This document shows, piece after piece, positions 44,839-56,576 of a DNA stretch of 64,000 nucleotides (position 1 is its first letter; every line of letters begins with the position of its first letter). Under the pieces are notes generated by a model. It was not told the origin of the DNA. It ran no database searches and was given only the letters and a program-made list of their open reading frames with translations. Source of the stretch: Liolophura sinensis (Eukaryota; Mollusca; Polyplacophora; Chitonida; Chitonidae); assembly GCF_032854445.1 (NCBI RefSeq), contig NC_088295.1, positions 17,225,490 through 17,289,489 of the forward strand, in the 5' to 3' direction. Position numbers and translations under genes: made by a program.

Positions 44839-46879
44839 TAGCAACGCCAAGGGGACGTCAATCGCAGTCTCATCACCACCTTTCTCCCAGTGTTCTCTCG
44901 CACAGAATTTCAAACTTTCACTTCTCATCATTTTGTTACCAAACATGTACTTGTACAGCTAAAAATAGCAGGCTGACAGCTAAGATACCTTATAAACATT
45001 AACGATGTAGGTGAATGACAAGCAGTGGGAGTATATGCAGACGGAATTTCTTGAATACCACCAAATGTTAATAAAGACTATGCAAACTTCTCCCCTGAGA
45101 ATGACAAACCACTCACCACTCTAACATTCATCTTACATGAACAAGGCATGCTCATTACACGCCCAATACATACAACACTAACATACATAATTTGCCGACT
45201 GAAGTCAATGGGTAGCCTTTCTCACCTAAATTAATTCTGCTTTGTATATTGCTAGCTTCTGTTTTGTGAAGGCGATCTGTGCGAAATATGGTAATGTAGC
45301 ATGCGGATATTAAAGGGGAACAAAAGTGAAAATGGAATGGTAACCCATTTGGTTGTTGAAAACTTGATTTTATTATACGCGTGCCACATGATATGATATG
45401 CAAGAATTATCTTGCTCTTAAAACATTAAATCAGACTGCACACTTGCGTATTTCCCGTAAGGGCCTGGTCATTCAGGATTTGATCTCATCAGATAGAACA
45501 AACAAAAACCCAAAGCAGCATTAATACGCAGAAAAAGGACAACAGAGTATGAAACTGCTGATGTTGAGTGTTCTGCAGATGCACTCTCGAGAGCATCGTT
45601 TTCTGATTGTAAAGGACTAATGATGTTGCTTTTTCAATGAAGTTAATTATTATACCAATTTGTGTCTAGTACAAAATAATCCAAAATGTCTCTGGGGACT
45701 ATTCAAACGCTTTAACCTTAGTGCATACTTTAATGTTTTCAGCACAGGGAAGCGTGCATCGGTTCTATATCTAATTCTGCAGTAATTGTATTGTTGATGT
45801 GTTTTGCGAGTGCGTCAAACCATGGACCATGACGATTTGTTGATTTTTAGTGTGTACAAGTTGTGTGTGTTAAATAGTCAGTGGCATCTTTTTAAGAGAC
45901 TAAGATTCTCATAGCACGCAGTTACAAAAATGGGGCAACGTGTTAAAAAGTCCAGAATAAAAACTACCCTGCCTTTAGCATACCCTTGGGACTGCGTGTG
46001 GGACAAAAATGAACGATATATCAGCGAGGGAAAACGAAGGTGATTCACACGAAGTAGACCCAACACGGCTGCAAACCGTGGTTTGACAACGAAAACATAG
46101 TCTGTAGTTTCTCCGACAGAGTAAAGGATCGTGTGTATCTTAAAGCTAATATCCCAATGCAACTCGACGAAGAAAATAAGGTTTGTTCAATTTTAGAATG
46201 ATGGGGAGTGGGGACAAATGAGGTACATGGGTGGAGGAAACCGACGTGCCTTGGGTGAAGCATCTATTTTTCTTCAAGTGACGAATATAACGTCATCTGC
46301 ACAGGTAGCTTAAGATTAATTAATTAATTCAGTTATTTATTTATTTGATTGGTATTCTATGCAGTACATATACATGTCGGTACATATCTCGAAAACTCTC
46401 TGCACAATTAATGATGTGATGGAGCCACGTCGTGTTTCCGAGCAATATACATCTATCTTTATAACTGGATAGATCTCTCAACTCCGCGGCCATTGTCCGC
46501 TTCAAATCTACTTAATTGTATAGCTTCAAATAACAAGGTCGTGAAAAAATCCATTGAGTTAAATATACTCTTTTAGTTCTGCTCAAAAGATTAGCGGGTA
46601 CACCTCTTACTCATCTCTTTACCCGATAACAAGCGTAGATTCATTCTTGGTCGGTCAAATGCCTCTCAGACAAGAAAGATCCATATATATTATTCGATGG
46701 TTTATGTAATATGATCTAAAATTTTAACAACATTACTCCACGTCTGAGATGGGCAAGAGAACTGTGAAGGAGATTTAAAAAGAAATTTCAACATTGGTAA
46801 ACTAAAACCTTTTTGTGGTGAGGTATACCTCCTGGTATTATAGGCGTATATTTAGCTTCATTCTCGAAATAGAAATGTA
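44839..46879. other. no supported feature
   Basis: Minus-strand frames at 44746-44946 and 45878-46162 read somewhat like protein but lack complete splice support or any known domain. Confidence 0.4.
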
Positions 46880-47100
46880 AGCAGCCGTCAGGAGAACGAT
46901 CGCACAGCTCGGCTCAGTTTCAAGCTGAGTGTGTTCAGATTGATCTCGGCTGTCTCTCGATGAACCTGATTCAGTCCTTGAATAGCTTTTCGTGCTAGAG
47001 GGCTTATCGTTATACTAAAGAAGATAATGAAAGAGGATGTAAAGAAATTCCTTCGATCAAATGTTGATCATCGAATTTCTATTATTTCGTTTTTCCTCTG
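46880..47100. repeat. dispersed repeat, shared with 63110-63260
   Basis: Both copies contain TCTCGATGAACCT, then GAAGATAATG(A/G)AAGAG, then AAGAAATTCCTTCGATCAAATG or AAGAATTCCTACGATCAAATG at similar spacing. GAACGATCG-type palindromic strings lie before the shared part. The family was not identified. Confidence 0.7.
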
Positions 47101-47429
47101 GCATCAAGAAGATTAAACGATGTTTCTGCTCAAATTTGTCCCTCTGAAACCAACTTAGTATTTATATATCTTCACGCTGCATTCCGTTCTCTCTTTTATA
47201 AAAGCGTGTAATGTCATATTGCACAATATCACTTTTTGTATGTCACATGTCCGGTCGTAACACAGATGCCGTCTTCATTTTATCTCATGTGTTAATGCAG
47301 GGGTTACTGATACAGAGTATTTAGCCACCTTTCCGTTTTGCCGTATACTCTAGGTAAAGATAGGGAGCGAGCCGAGGTCCAATAAATAAAGATTCTTGCC
47401 TTTAAATTGCTGGGACATGTACACATGTA

Positions 47430-47720
47430 AATGTCCCAATGAGTTCAATCCCGGCCTTAGACAGGAGATGTAGATTCCCCGCCCTCACCGTTTGTGGTGC
47501 CCTGGTGACAATAGGCACATGGTCGTTTGCGTAGGCCAACGTTTAGTGAAGACCATATATTTGTCTTGCACCTAAAGTGTGCATATCTGTACATCACAAG
47601 TGGAAAGGTTTTGCTTGGAGGTTGTCAAATATTGGTGATTTTCCCCGTGCACTCCGGTTTCCGTCACCCACAATACTGACTACGATTGTGTAAGCGAAGA
47701 ATTCATCACAATAAGCAACA
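47430..47720 (+). mobile_element. SINE-like element, second core type
   Basis: GGTTTTGCTTGGAGGTTGTC, then TTTTCCCCGTGCACTCCGG, TTTCCGTCACCCACAATACT and GATTGTGTAAGCGAAGAATT match a SINE core form common in molluscs. The 5' part (from about 47440, CAATCCCGGCCTTAGACAGG) is more diverged. Confidence 0.6.
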
Positions 47721-49121
47721 TTCAAATAACTAAATAAACAAGTATCACATGCTTTATTTCTGTCATGTAATAATTTGTGATTTGGTCGTGTGCACAGTGA
47801 GTAGGCCTATGTTTCATATGGAAAACAGTCAAAATATGTACATTTCCCATCCTTGACAATTCTTCATTGTAGACCGTTGCATTAGTTTTAAAAAAACGAT
47901 AAACTTGCCACAGTGTGACTTGGGATTAAACATGCGATGACTGAAAACGTGTTTCCCGCAAGATCAGTCAAAACCAGTTGATGGGGAATTGACGTATAAC
48001 TTAGGCCAGTGAAAAGCAATTTCCAACACCGCACGGGAAATCAAACGAAAACATGCAGGAAATTTGTTCTCAAGAGCGCCCGTCATAAAGTGACGAACGA
48101 AATAGCCAAGCAGTTAGAGGGATTCTGGTATTCATATCTTGCAGATCACTTGCAGTCACTTTTAATCCGTGATTGACTTCATTATACTACAGACTTGTCA
48201 GGGACAAAGTCTTGTCTTTGTGTCATTTATATCTTGATGAAAGTTTCTGCGTCACTGGTAAATCTCTTATTTAAGGAGGAAACCGGGATGTTCAGTGTCT
48301 TTTATGTTCCACAAAATTATAGCAATCATGTTAGTGATCATGTTAGTATGACGTTTATTCAGTTTGGTTAGATTTAATATCGTGAACAGGTACAGTACAA
48401 GACCCATATAGTCTCAAGTCCCAACGGAGTATGGCATGATGCGTATTTATATTGTGCCCTTGATATGATGATCAAAAAGCCGTCCATGGCGTTTCCACAA
48501 CAAATGGATGAAGTTGCTCTTTCGTTTTACTCTGACCTCCTAGCGGTGCATCTAGGTTGCTCGGTTCCCGTCTGTTGGCGAAGAGGTCTAAGCAAAGGCA
48601 GAAGAATGCATTTCAAATTGAATTTGTTAGCTTATGAGAATGGAATTGAAACGTTAACAGTGGTTGAATGGCAGAACATGTTAGTCTTCTTGTTAGCCAC
48701 TGCTAATACACATTTACCATGGCATAAGAAAGTAAAGATATAACTTAACAGGAAATGTGGCTGTTTTGATTCGTTTGATATCTTCAATGCCCTTCTGTGG
48801 GTGTAATTGATGAAATAGATTTTTCAGTTTGTGTTGTTGGAAGTTATTTTAACAGGAAAGAAAATGATATTTTGTTTCTCCACATATGCAACTAGTTTCT
48901 GTTCCATCAAAGGCTTTAACGTAAAACATCACAGGTGGTTAATCACAGCTATAGCATCAGGTCATTCGTTCTGATATAGATCTAATAAAACAGGCACGCA
49001 ATCTACCATTTTTGTTTGTCCGGCTATTTCTGACATATAGCTAATGCTGCCTTAGTGTAAGAACAGGCCGACGACACCAAACACAACATCCCACATAGTC
49101 ACAGTAGACTGACACAAAACC
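47721..49121. other. no supported feature
   Basis: A plus-strand frame at 48465-48743 has no recognisable domain. Nothing else was seen. Confidence 0.45.
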
Positions 49122-49302
49122 GACCAATGCTTGGTGTATATCCCTAATGAGCGCCAAGCCGACCAGTGCTTGGTCTATACCCCGAATGAGCGCTAAGTGC
49201 ACTAGTCCTAGGTCTACATCCCCAATGAGCGCCATGCCGACAAGTGCTTGGTCTATTCCCTAATAAGCGCCAAGCCGACCGGTGCTTGGTTTATTCCCTA
49301 AT
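49122..49302. repeat. 39-bp minisatellite, about 4.6 copies
   Basis: Unit GACCAGTGCTTGGTCTATAC plus CCCGAATGAGCGCCAAGCC, at 49122, 49161, 49200, 49239 (38 bp) and 49277 (partial). Because 39 is a multiple of three, frames stay open on both strands; those are not genes. The array ends exactly where the reverse transcriptase remnant starts. Confidence 0.96.
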
Positions 49303-50041
49303 TTCATCACTAATTGTTTCGGCATTTAATAAAACGGGGCACTGCTATATTAACGCCAGAGGCAACAAAGCCTTCTTCGATTCCACAACATACAAAGGTT
49401 GCCATTCATGGAATGTTTCCATGTTCACTGAGTTGCTTGAATTTATCATTAATTACATCTATGTGAAATTCGGGGAAATTTTATATCAGCTGTACATAGG
49501 TATTCCGATGGGTACAAACTGTGACCACCCCCCCACCCCTTCCCCAAATCTGGCCGATCTATACGTGTTCTCATATGAATACGATATGCAGAAACTATTA
49601 AGTAGTAATACTCACCAAAACCGATTTTTCTCATTCGCTAAACGGTATATTAATGATCTGCATGCTTTAAACAATCCGTATATATCAAAGGCTGTCAAAG
49701 ATATTTATCCACCTTTGCTGGATTTAAAGGAAAGCATAGATTCTCCAGATGGTACATATTATCTGGACCTATATTTGTACAAAGACAAAAACGGTTTCCT
49801 CTCTCGCTGACTCTACGATAAGAGGTATAGCTTCAATTTGGATATTGTAAATTATCCTTACTTGGACAGCAATATACCGAAGGGTCCTGCATATGGCGTG
49901 TACATGTCTCCCCTTGTAGTATCCTGCGTGTTGTGTGACGATTTCAATGAACGTCACAAGTTTTTACTACAAAAATTGGTGTGTCAAGGTTATTCCATCA
50001 AACGCCTTCACTCCAAGTTTCTCAAGGTTTACAATGGGTAG
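49303..50041 (+). pseudogene. reverse transcriptase fragment, Penelope-like type, broken
   Basis: The frame runs from about 49303 through KAFFDSTTYKGCHSWNVSMF, INYIYVKFGEILYQLYIGIP and MGTNC (RT motifs before the active site), then LADLYVFSYEYD, the active-site region KRYINDLHALNNPY, and GTYYLDLYLYKDKNGF. TGA at 49808 interrupts it, and the same frame continues with NYPYLDSNIPKGPAYGVYMS to a second stop at 50041. The catalytic box expected as YIDDL reads YINDL (Asp to Asn codon at 49652). A C-rich insertion replaces the residues between NC and LADL. The GIPMGTNC signature and the C-terminal block are those of a metazoan RT family I place with Penelope-like elements; the class assignment is less sure than the RT call. 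Confidence 0.75.
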
Positions 50042-51806
50042 AATTCTCTCGTAAGTACATCAAAGCGATGAAATCGCAACTGAGATACACATTTTGTTAT
50101 CGACAACTGACATTCTAGCATGGTATACGATTTGAATACTGATTTCACTCCGTCGCCTAGACCATATTTTGTATCTTTCGAACATCAATGAAAACTGTTG
50201 ACTGCTTCTCTTCGCATGATTCCGTTCTGTTTTCATACTTTATATACTTTCTTAGTTCTTTGGTGGTTTGTGCTATATGTAATTTTTCGGAATTGGCAAC
50301 GCGATTATTGACCTTGAGCGTCCTTATTGGTTCACGACTGGTATACGAATGTCTGTTTCGAGACATAGATTCAAAAGACTGCATGGAAACTGGGTTTCCC
50401 GCTTACATTGTACCGGACACGAGTTCTTACTGGTCAACCAGCTCAGTTTACTTTAAAAAAAAAAAAACAAAAAAAAAAAACAGACAAACACTAAACGTCA
50501 ACAAATGTGTGAGATTTTTATTGTGACCACGGACAATTGTGTGTGCAAATCTATGCAAGCCCATAACAACGACCACCGCTCTTCGTAACAAAAGAAGCTG
50601 GCTGATATTTCATGTTGAGAATACACATGTAGAATATAGATGTGGTAGAAGTAGAGGGAATGGCTGACTTCTCAAAGACCTTCAAGGTCTATCTAGTTTT
50701 CGAACCATGGGATTTCCGAATCAGGCCGGTGCCGGTCATATTAAGATGTGAACCTAAAGCCTGCAGGCTTACCAGGGCTGACATTTACTCCGCCAGATCT
50801 GACGCATTTTCTGGAGTATGTGTTAAAAAGTTTTGATATGATAATCACTGACAATTATTTCCTCGACCGCACGCTATTCCCATTTTACACCTTTCTAAGA
50901 ATGACACATCTTTGCTACGTATTCCCATCCATTTTTCATCCTCTAGGTATACACTTTAAACCATATGTTTAGTAACGGTAGATCTGTTAGAATGTTGCAC
51001 CTTGAGCTGGTAAGTGGCTGGACTCATAAATTCCTGATTTATTTATCCCTCTCATTTCAGTGCGTCTTAACGCTATACTCAGCAATATTTCGTTTTAACA
51101 AATACGGCATACTTTTTTGCATAGAACAAGGAAATATGAGAACTCAGGAACTTTACTTCAACTGATGTTCAAATTTTCACTATTTGAGCGCTCTAATTGC
51201 GTACTAGTATATCATATCGTTGGGAAACGCTGAAACATTGTGTAAGACCCCCATGCGCAGTCAACCAGCTATTGCCACAAGTGCCACAAATGAAAGCAGC
51301 AAAGTCGGGTAATCTTGAATTTCACAATGATTCCCCGAGTGTCCTACGACAAGCCTCTTATCAACCACTCCGCTACGAAAACACATGTGCTCAATGTAAA
51401 TAACGAAATCCATCTGTGCCTCATTGCTTAGAGACTTCTATACTGCTTTAACTTATCCTAAGCTTACTGATAAGTCTTGGAAGTTCGGTTGGCTTCTGAG
51501 TTCTGAGTTTTGAAGTATAAATTTAACACATGTAGTTATAGTCGTAGATGTAGGGCGCTCCGACAGCGTCCCGTGTTTCAGAAACGACGTGAAGTCATCA
51601 AACTGACATTGATTTTTGATCTTTGAACTTCTTGTAGCAATGCTTTATCCAAGGTAGTGTTTACAGGTAGTGTATGCCCAACCAAACATGTTTAGTAAAG
51701 CTTTCCAAAATACGGTCATAAAAAGATGAAAAAAAAAAAACACATTTGTTGATGACGTCTGTATTGGTAATGGCTATCGGCAAAAGAAGTGATGATTACC
51801 CAGAAG
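50042..51806. other. no supported feature
   Basis: A-rich run near 50453-50480. A possible acceptor (ccctctcatttcag) ends at 51060 but no convincing exon follows. Confidence 0.45.
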
Positions 51807-52180
51807 TTATTGCACAAGAACTTACACATCCACCACTCACTTTGCTCACGGCTATTTTTGTAAGGAAAAAATTATTCTTTACGTTAAACTTTCTTCAGGA
51901 TAGGCATATGTAAACAAGACACTTTAAAATACATTAAACTATTCCAACAAAAAGAAAAGCGATTACGTACTGCAGCAAACTTGAGTAATGACAAAATATG
52001 GTGGACAGAACAGTAATAAAATGTCGCTTTTCAAACTATTGTTTTGTAAGGAAAAATTGATAAAAAATACTTTCCCTTTTTATTTCGCAGCCATTCTCCA
52101 GGATTTATGGCAAAGTTTCTTCGCGTATCTTGCTGCATATCTTGTCTCAGCCGTTTTTCACAGTCTTTGCATTTGTTAGT
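51807..52180. repeat. dispersed repeat, intact counterpart of 59346-61190
   Basis: Shares with the later copy AAAGAAAAGCGATTA(C/T)GTA, the AATGACAA(A/C)ATATG(G/T)TGGA string, TAATAAAAT, the TTTTTATTT(C/G) block and the CTCTCCAG / TTCTCCAG block. It then continues AGTTTCTTCGCGTATCTTGC where the other copy has AGTTTATTTGAATATTTCG. Boundaries are approximate. No coding content was found and the family was not identified. Confidence 0.7.
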
Positions 52181-53255
52181 GACCTTGGAGCCCAGGGTTA
52201 TTATCTAAGTTCGTAGTAACGTCTGGTTTCCTAATTCTCGTACTTGATCTTAATAGAGAAACAGTTTATTTTACAAGCTATAATACACTTCTGGTAAATC
52301 CGTTCAGATTTTTTGTTTACCAGAATTGGGCGGGCAATACTCGAGGATTTCCGGAAACAATTACTCTCCAATCTTGGTGACAATACGCGAATCTCTTGCA
52401 TGAAGTTAACTGAGGATTACTTACGTTGTATAAAACAGTACCTGGATAATGAACTTGCTCCACAGGAGAAAATCTATCGGTCATCTGTGAAACATTTACC
52501 ACAGTCCAGTGGTTTTCGCCTCACCCGGCAGTCCAGTTTCCTTCACCAATGAGAGTGATCGAAGTTTAACTCCCAATTTAACAACAAACAAACAAACAAA
52601 CAGAAGGGTCCTACGGGAAGGAATTCCCACTTACATGTTCCATCCGTCAAGCTACTGTCCGCGCAGTAGATTATTTTTCAAAAGTCCGTACTTACGAGTT
52701 CGTGGTTGGAGCGGTGATGGGTTAAGACTTGTACCACTTGAGTGCGCCTTCGATTGCTGTACGGTAGAGCGGGATTCGAACAAACGAACAGAAGGCTTTA
52801 AATACACTAAATGTTGCCAGTGTGAGGAAAGACAGAGATGCATCAGTTCTCTTAGGCACATATATGAACAGCACAATAGAGTTTGTACAAAGGTGAACCA
52901 GTGGGTCTAATTTGTGGCATTCTGATTACGAACATTACGAACTTCCCCAGATTATATGTAAGCTTCAGTCAGTTCAAATTCCTTCATAACTAATCACAAA
53001 CGTATATAGAGTACAACCGACTGGACTGCCATTGGCTGAAAGCTCTAACACTGTTGCACTAAAACTTCATGTAACACCGTCACTAAAAATCAGCTATGCC
53101 ACGTATTATATTCCACTGTGCAAATAATGTGGCTCAGCGGGTACGAAAGAGCATTCATTGACACAAATTTGATGTAACGTTTTCTTTGTCATTTGTTTGA
53201 AATAACACCGCGCGATTCTTGAAACGAATCGATAGTTGTTACAATACTTCAAACA
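52181..53255. other. no gene seen; SINE-like remnants
   Basis: GGTTTTCGCCTCACCCGGCA and GTCCAGTTTCCTTCACC near 52510-52545 followed by (ACAA)n look like a degraded SINE 3' end. GGGATTCGAAC near 52770 is a B-box-like string on the minus strand. Neither can be bounded. Confidence 0.35.
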
Positions 53256-53383
53256 CGTTTAAGTAGGAGAAACAACTCGCAACAGTTGATTCTTGAAAAA
53301 GAATCGAAGCGGCGCTCAGCGAACGAATTGTCGATTATTTTTCAAGAATCAACTGTTGCTCGTCGTTTCCCCACTACAAAACG
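53256..53383. mobile_element. palindromic MITE-like element
   Basis: Left arm: CGTTTAAGTAGGAGAAACAA, CTCGCAACAGTTGATTCTTG, AAAAAGAATCG. Right arm, reading back in reverse complement: CGATTATTTTTCAAGAATCA, ACTGTTG, CTCGTCGTTTCCCCACTAC and AAAACG. The arms are about 50 bp around a GC-rich centre (GAAGCGGCGCTCAGCGAACG). Its GGAGAAA terminus and GTAACAGT/GCAACAGT block recur in the element at 54956-55054. Confidence 0.82.
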
Positions 53384-53984
53384 ATTGCTTAAATGTAATA
53401 TGATCGGTATACTCCTCGTATTATAAACGGCCCATCTACACTCAAGAAGTTAATCTGTTAATTTAACAGAAAGTCTATTATTGTAGCACATTAATCTGTT
53501 AAATATAACCCACAAATTCTGTTAGTTCTACATAGTCATTCTATTAGACTGATAGAATATAATGTTGAATGTGACAGAATATTGTATTATAATAACAGAA
53601 TGCATCCTAGCATCGAACAACGAACTTTTGTTAAATTTAACAAATCAGTTTTTTTAGTATACTTCTTCAACAGTTACATTTATGCCGTACCGATGGACGT
53701 CTTAGAACTTGCAATATTCTTTTAGCTTTTACTTTCATCTGGTACGATATTTCTTATTTCATCCATTAGTGCAAGTGAAATAACAGCAGGCTTTATCAAG
53801 AATACATCTGTTGGCGGTGTTCGACCTGTGTTATCTGATGCACGTAGTCTTTATAACTTCCTCCGAGACTCATCCATCGTCTCGTCTAAAAGGCACGCTA
53901 CACTTATCAATACCGAGACAATTCCCCGAGTATGTGCGTGTTAAGATATTGAACTTGGAGATAGAGAACTTCCATTCGCTCTTG
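53384..53984. other. AT-rich stretch with repeated CTGTTAA / TTAACAG strings
   Basis: Between 53450 and 53650 the strings TCTGTTAA, TTAACAGA, TCTGTTA and GACAGAAT recur (for example TCTGTTAATTTAACAGA near 53455). No gene is seen. Confidence 0.5.
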
Positions 53985-54231
53985 CTCTGTTGGTTTGCGC
54001 GCTGGCGCAGTGTAATGACCCAGGAGCCTCTCACCAATGCGGTCGCTGTGTGTTCAAGCCCAGCTCATGCTGGCATCGTAAGAGGGAGGATCTACCAGCG
54101 ACCTCCGGATGATAGTGGGTTTCTCCCGGGCTATGCCCGGTTTCCTCCCACCATAATGCTGACCGCCGTAGTTTAAGTGAAATATCCTTGTGTACGACGT
54201 AAAACACCCATGAAATAAATAATTAAATTCG
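53985..54231 (+). mobile_element. SINE family A, near full length
   Basis: Head GGTTTGCGCGCTGGCGCAGT and TGTGTTCAAGCCCAGCTCAT. Body GTGGGTTTCTCCCGGGCTAT, GCCCGGTTTCCTCCCACCAT and AATGCTGACCGCCGTAGTTT. Tail GTACGACGTAAAACACCCAT followed by AATAAATAA. Confidence 0.92.
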
Positions 54232-54955
54232 CTGTTCGCCAACATATGCTGTGTTTCCTTTTAAGACATGATGAATGAGTTACTGAGACAATAGAATATC
54301 TTGCTTCTGCACCATGCCAGATTTGTCTTCAGACCATTCTGACAGGAAAATGAAGGGGTTTTCACATATCTATATACTGGCTGTATTATATGGATTTATG
54401 TACCTGATGACTTCCAGGAGGTAGAAATTATTATTTAATTGTTATCTGCCATGAATGTAGACTGATATTTTGTATAAACATTAGTAGTGTGTTTTATTTG
54501 TCGCCATTTCTTTTAGTCATGATACGAACGCGCCATGTATGGTTTGGGTTGTAAAAATAGGGAGAAATAATATGTATGTATGTATGTATTTTGTGGGTAA
54601 TCCATTTCAGTGTTTCAGCACTAAGACAAGGCCTATAAATACATTCTTCAAACACAAGGATGCAATCAGTTGATCATTGTTCCTATGTACTTTATTTGCA
54701 CCTTATCAAATAGCTTTAAACAGCCATTTCTCATATTAAATGGGTTATGTTCTTCTAAATAATCAGTATCATTTAAACAGTCCCATTGTTCTAGCGAATT
54801 GGTAATGAAATTATCCATGCATATCTGGGTATAAATCAGGATGTAGAAACACAATTTCCAGGTTTCAGTATGGCGTATGTAACATGTAGAATCTGTGTGA
54901 CGGTTAATATATTACTTATAATGATTATGAGAAACCCTTGCGTCTCTGAAGTAAA
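54232..54955. other. no gene seen; (TATG)n microsatellite
   Basis: Four to five copies of TATG near 54570-54588. Nothing else is supported. Confidence 0.5.
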
Positions 54956-55054
54956 GGAGAAAGTACGAGTAACAGTACTTTCCTAAACAAGAATGCCCGG
55001 TAGCGCCGAGTCGATTCTTCTTATAGAAAAGTACTGTTGCGAGTGATTTCTCCA
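54956..55054. mobile_element. second palindromic element, related to 53256-53383
   Basis: GGAGAAAGTACGAGTAACAG and TACTTTCC face TAGAAAAGTACTGTTGC and GAGTGATTTCTCC. The centre contains AGCGCCGAG, comparable with GGCGCTCAG in the first copy, and both arms carry an AGAAT / GATTC block. The shared end GGAGAAA and internal order mark one family. Confidence 0.75.
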
Positions 55055-55600
55055 TCTTAATCGTGACTAACAATGTTCATGTACCTCAGTCCTCAGTGAC
55101 TTTCTACACAACTCAAATGATAGGTCGAGTAACCCTTTTGCATAAATTGTCGTATTTTATGCAGTGAATTTAGTAAGGCTGAAATGTTCATTGATGTCCT
55201 TTATGCAATGCGTTCGTAAATTTATAACCGGTTGCTTTACACATGCGGGCGCAGTTAAATTGTGTCGGATATCTGCGTGCATGTTTCATGGATCTTTGAA
55301 CAGTGTGCTAATTGAACAGGGCAGCATCGGGGTAAAACATGCTATGGCATTTACATGGCAAAGGTAGTAGCATGGCTGTCGTATGCAAGGTTGTGGTGGC
55401 GAAGTGAGAGATCCAAGCCACAAAGCTGTGTGCGCTATTTAGCCACACTAAGTTATGTACACTAAGTTGTACAGAACCGTTGCTCTGTACTTTCCAGAAT
55501 AAGTATGTACACTGTCTGTACTCTCCTTAAAAGGAAATTAAATTTTCACAAAAGGGTGACGTCACATCTATCTATAACCTGGAGATCGTATACGCGAGAA
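55055..55600. other. no supported feature
   Basis: Nothing recognised. Confidence 0.5.
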
Positions 55601-55741
55601 AGTCTCACAGCGACCTAAGGGTGGTCGTGTGTTTTCGCCAGGCTGTGCCCGGTTTCCTCCCACCATAATGCTGACTGTCGTCGTATAAGTAAAACATTCT
55701 TGTGTATATCGTGTAAAACACGAATCAAATAAGTAAATACA
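55601..55741 (+). mobile_element. SINE family A, 3' fragment
   Basis: CAGGCTGTGCCCGGTTTCCT, CCCACCATAATGCTGACTGT and CGTCGTATAAGTAAAACATT, with tail GTGTAAAACACGAATCAAAT. It abuts the end of the DIRS-type element on the other strand. Confidence 0.88.
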
Positions 55742-55769
55742 CCTCGAGGAGTACATCTCATAGGAAAAC

Positions 55770-56566
55770 AACATTTTCATCTCGTAAAGGTTTAAAATAA
55801 AACTACTGGAACATTTTTGCCGAAGACCAGTTACTGGCATTAATGACATTCCTTTACGATGTGCAGCCGAAGTGACTGCCCCTCGGTAAGAATGAGCAGG
55901 GTAGTACCCTTTAACTCCCTGCCATGTTCAATATTTCACACAACCACCTGGATATGGTTACTTCAAGAAGCAGGTTTACTTGTTTGAAAAGATAGTAACA
56001 ACTAATCAGGTCTCCCTTCGAACACAGTACGTCTCATATACTCTATCAAAGTGGAAGCAACACATAAACTACTGTGATGATACTTTATCAACTCAACTTT
56101 TCTTGTGCCACCACCCTGTCGAGTGGTCTTAAGGGTTGCGCTAACAATCCTGTCACTAAAGCCATGAGTGCTTCTAACTTAAATGTAAGATGTTTCAGCG
56201 ATAAACTTTCCAACGGAACTAAAGTTTCTGAAAAACACAATTGATACATCCCAGACAGTGGAATACCTGGGTCTTGGGGTGCAGCCTCATACACCCCTTT
56301 CATTAATCGTTTAACTAAATCTGCAGATAATTCACAGTGAAAAAATCGCTATACGAATGTTTACTGGCCATTTCTGCCAAGTAGTTTAAAACCTCCGTTG
56401 AATTTGGCGAAAGGGGATTGACATTCCGTTTACGAGACCAAAAACACCAGGACTTCCATGCATACTGGTTTTGTTGATTCAAGGGTTCTCTCCATGACTT
56501 GGTAATGAACTTTGTAGCCTCGAGAGAATCGCCCGATGTTCCGAGCCTCTGCCAGATACGACACAA
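55770..56566 (-). pseudogene. DIRS tyrosine recombinase, in pieces
   Basis: N-terminal SAM-like part: LEATKFITKSWREPLNQQNQ and LSPNSTEVLNYLAEMASKHS (56566-56315). Next piece: KGVYEAAPQDPGIPLSG and LSLKHLTFKLEALMALVTG (56303-56088). In a third frame, SLCVASTLIEYMRRTVFEG (about 56060-55985). Last, GAVTSAAHRKGMSLMPVTGL and SSSFILNLYEMK (about 55890-55785), where the Tyr of NLY is in the place of the catalytic tyrosine. The Arg-His-Arg set cannot be followed across the shifts. The family joins and cuts DNA through a tyrosine link. Confidence 0.8.
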
Positions 56567-56576
56567 GCGACTAATC

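Noticed and set aside
45878-46162. 94-codon minus-strand frame after an acceptor-like ttattttcttcgtcgag
   Set aside because: Reads like protein in part, but no donor with a partner exon and no known domain was found.
49041-49235. Open frame with a 13-residue repeat on the minus strand
   Set aside because: Shadow of the 39-bp minisatellite.
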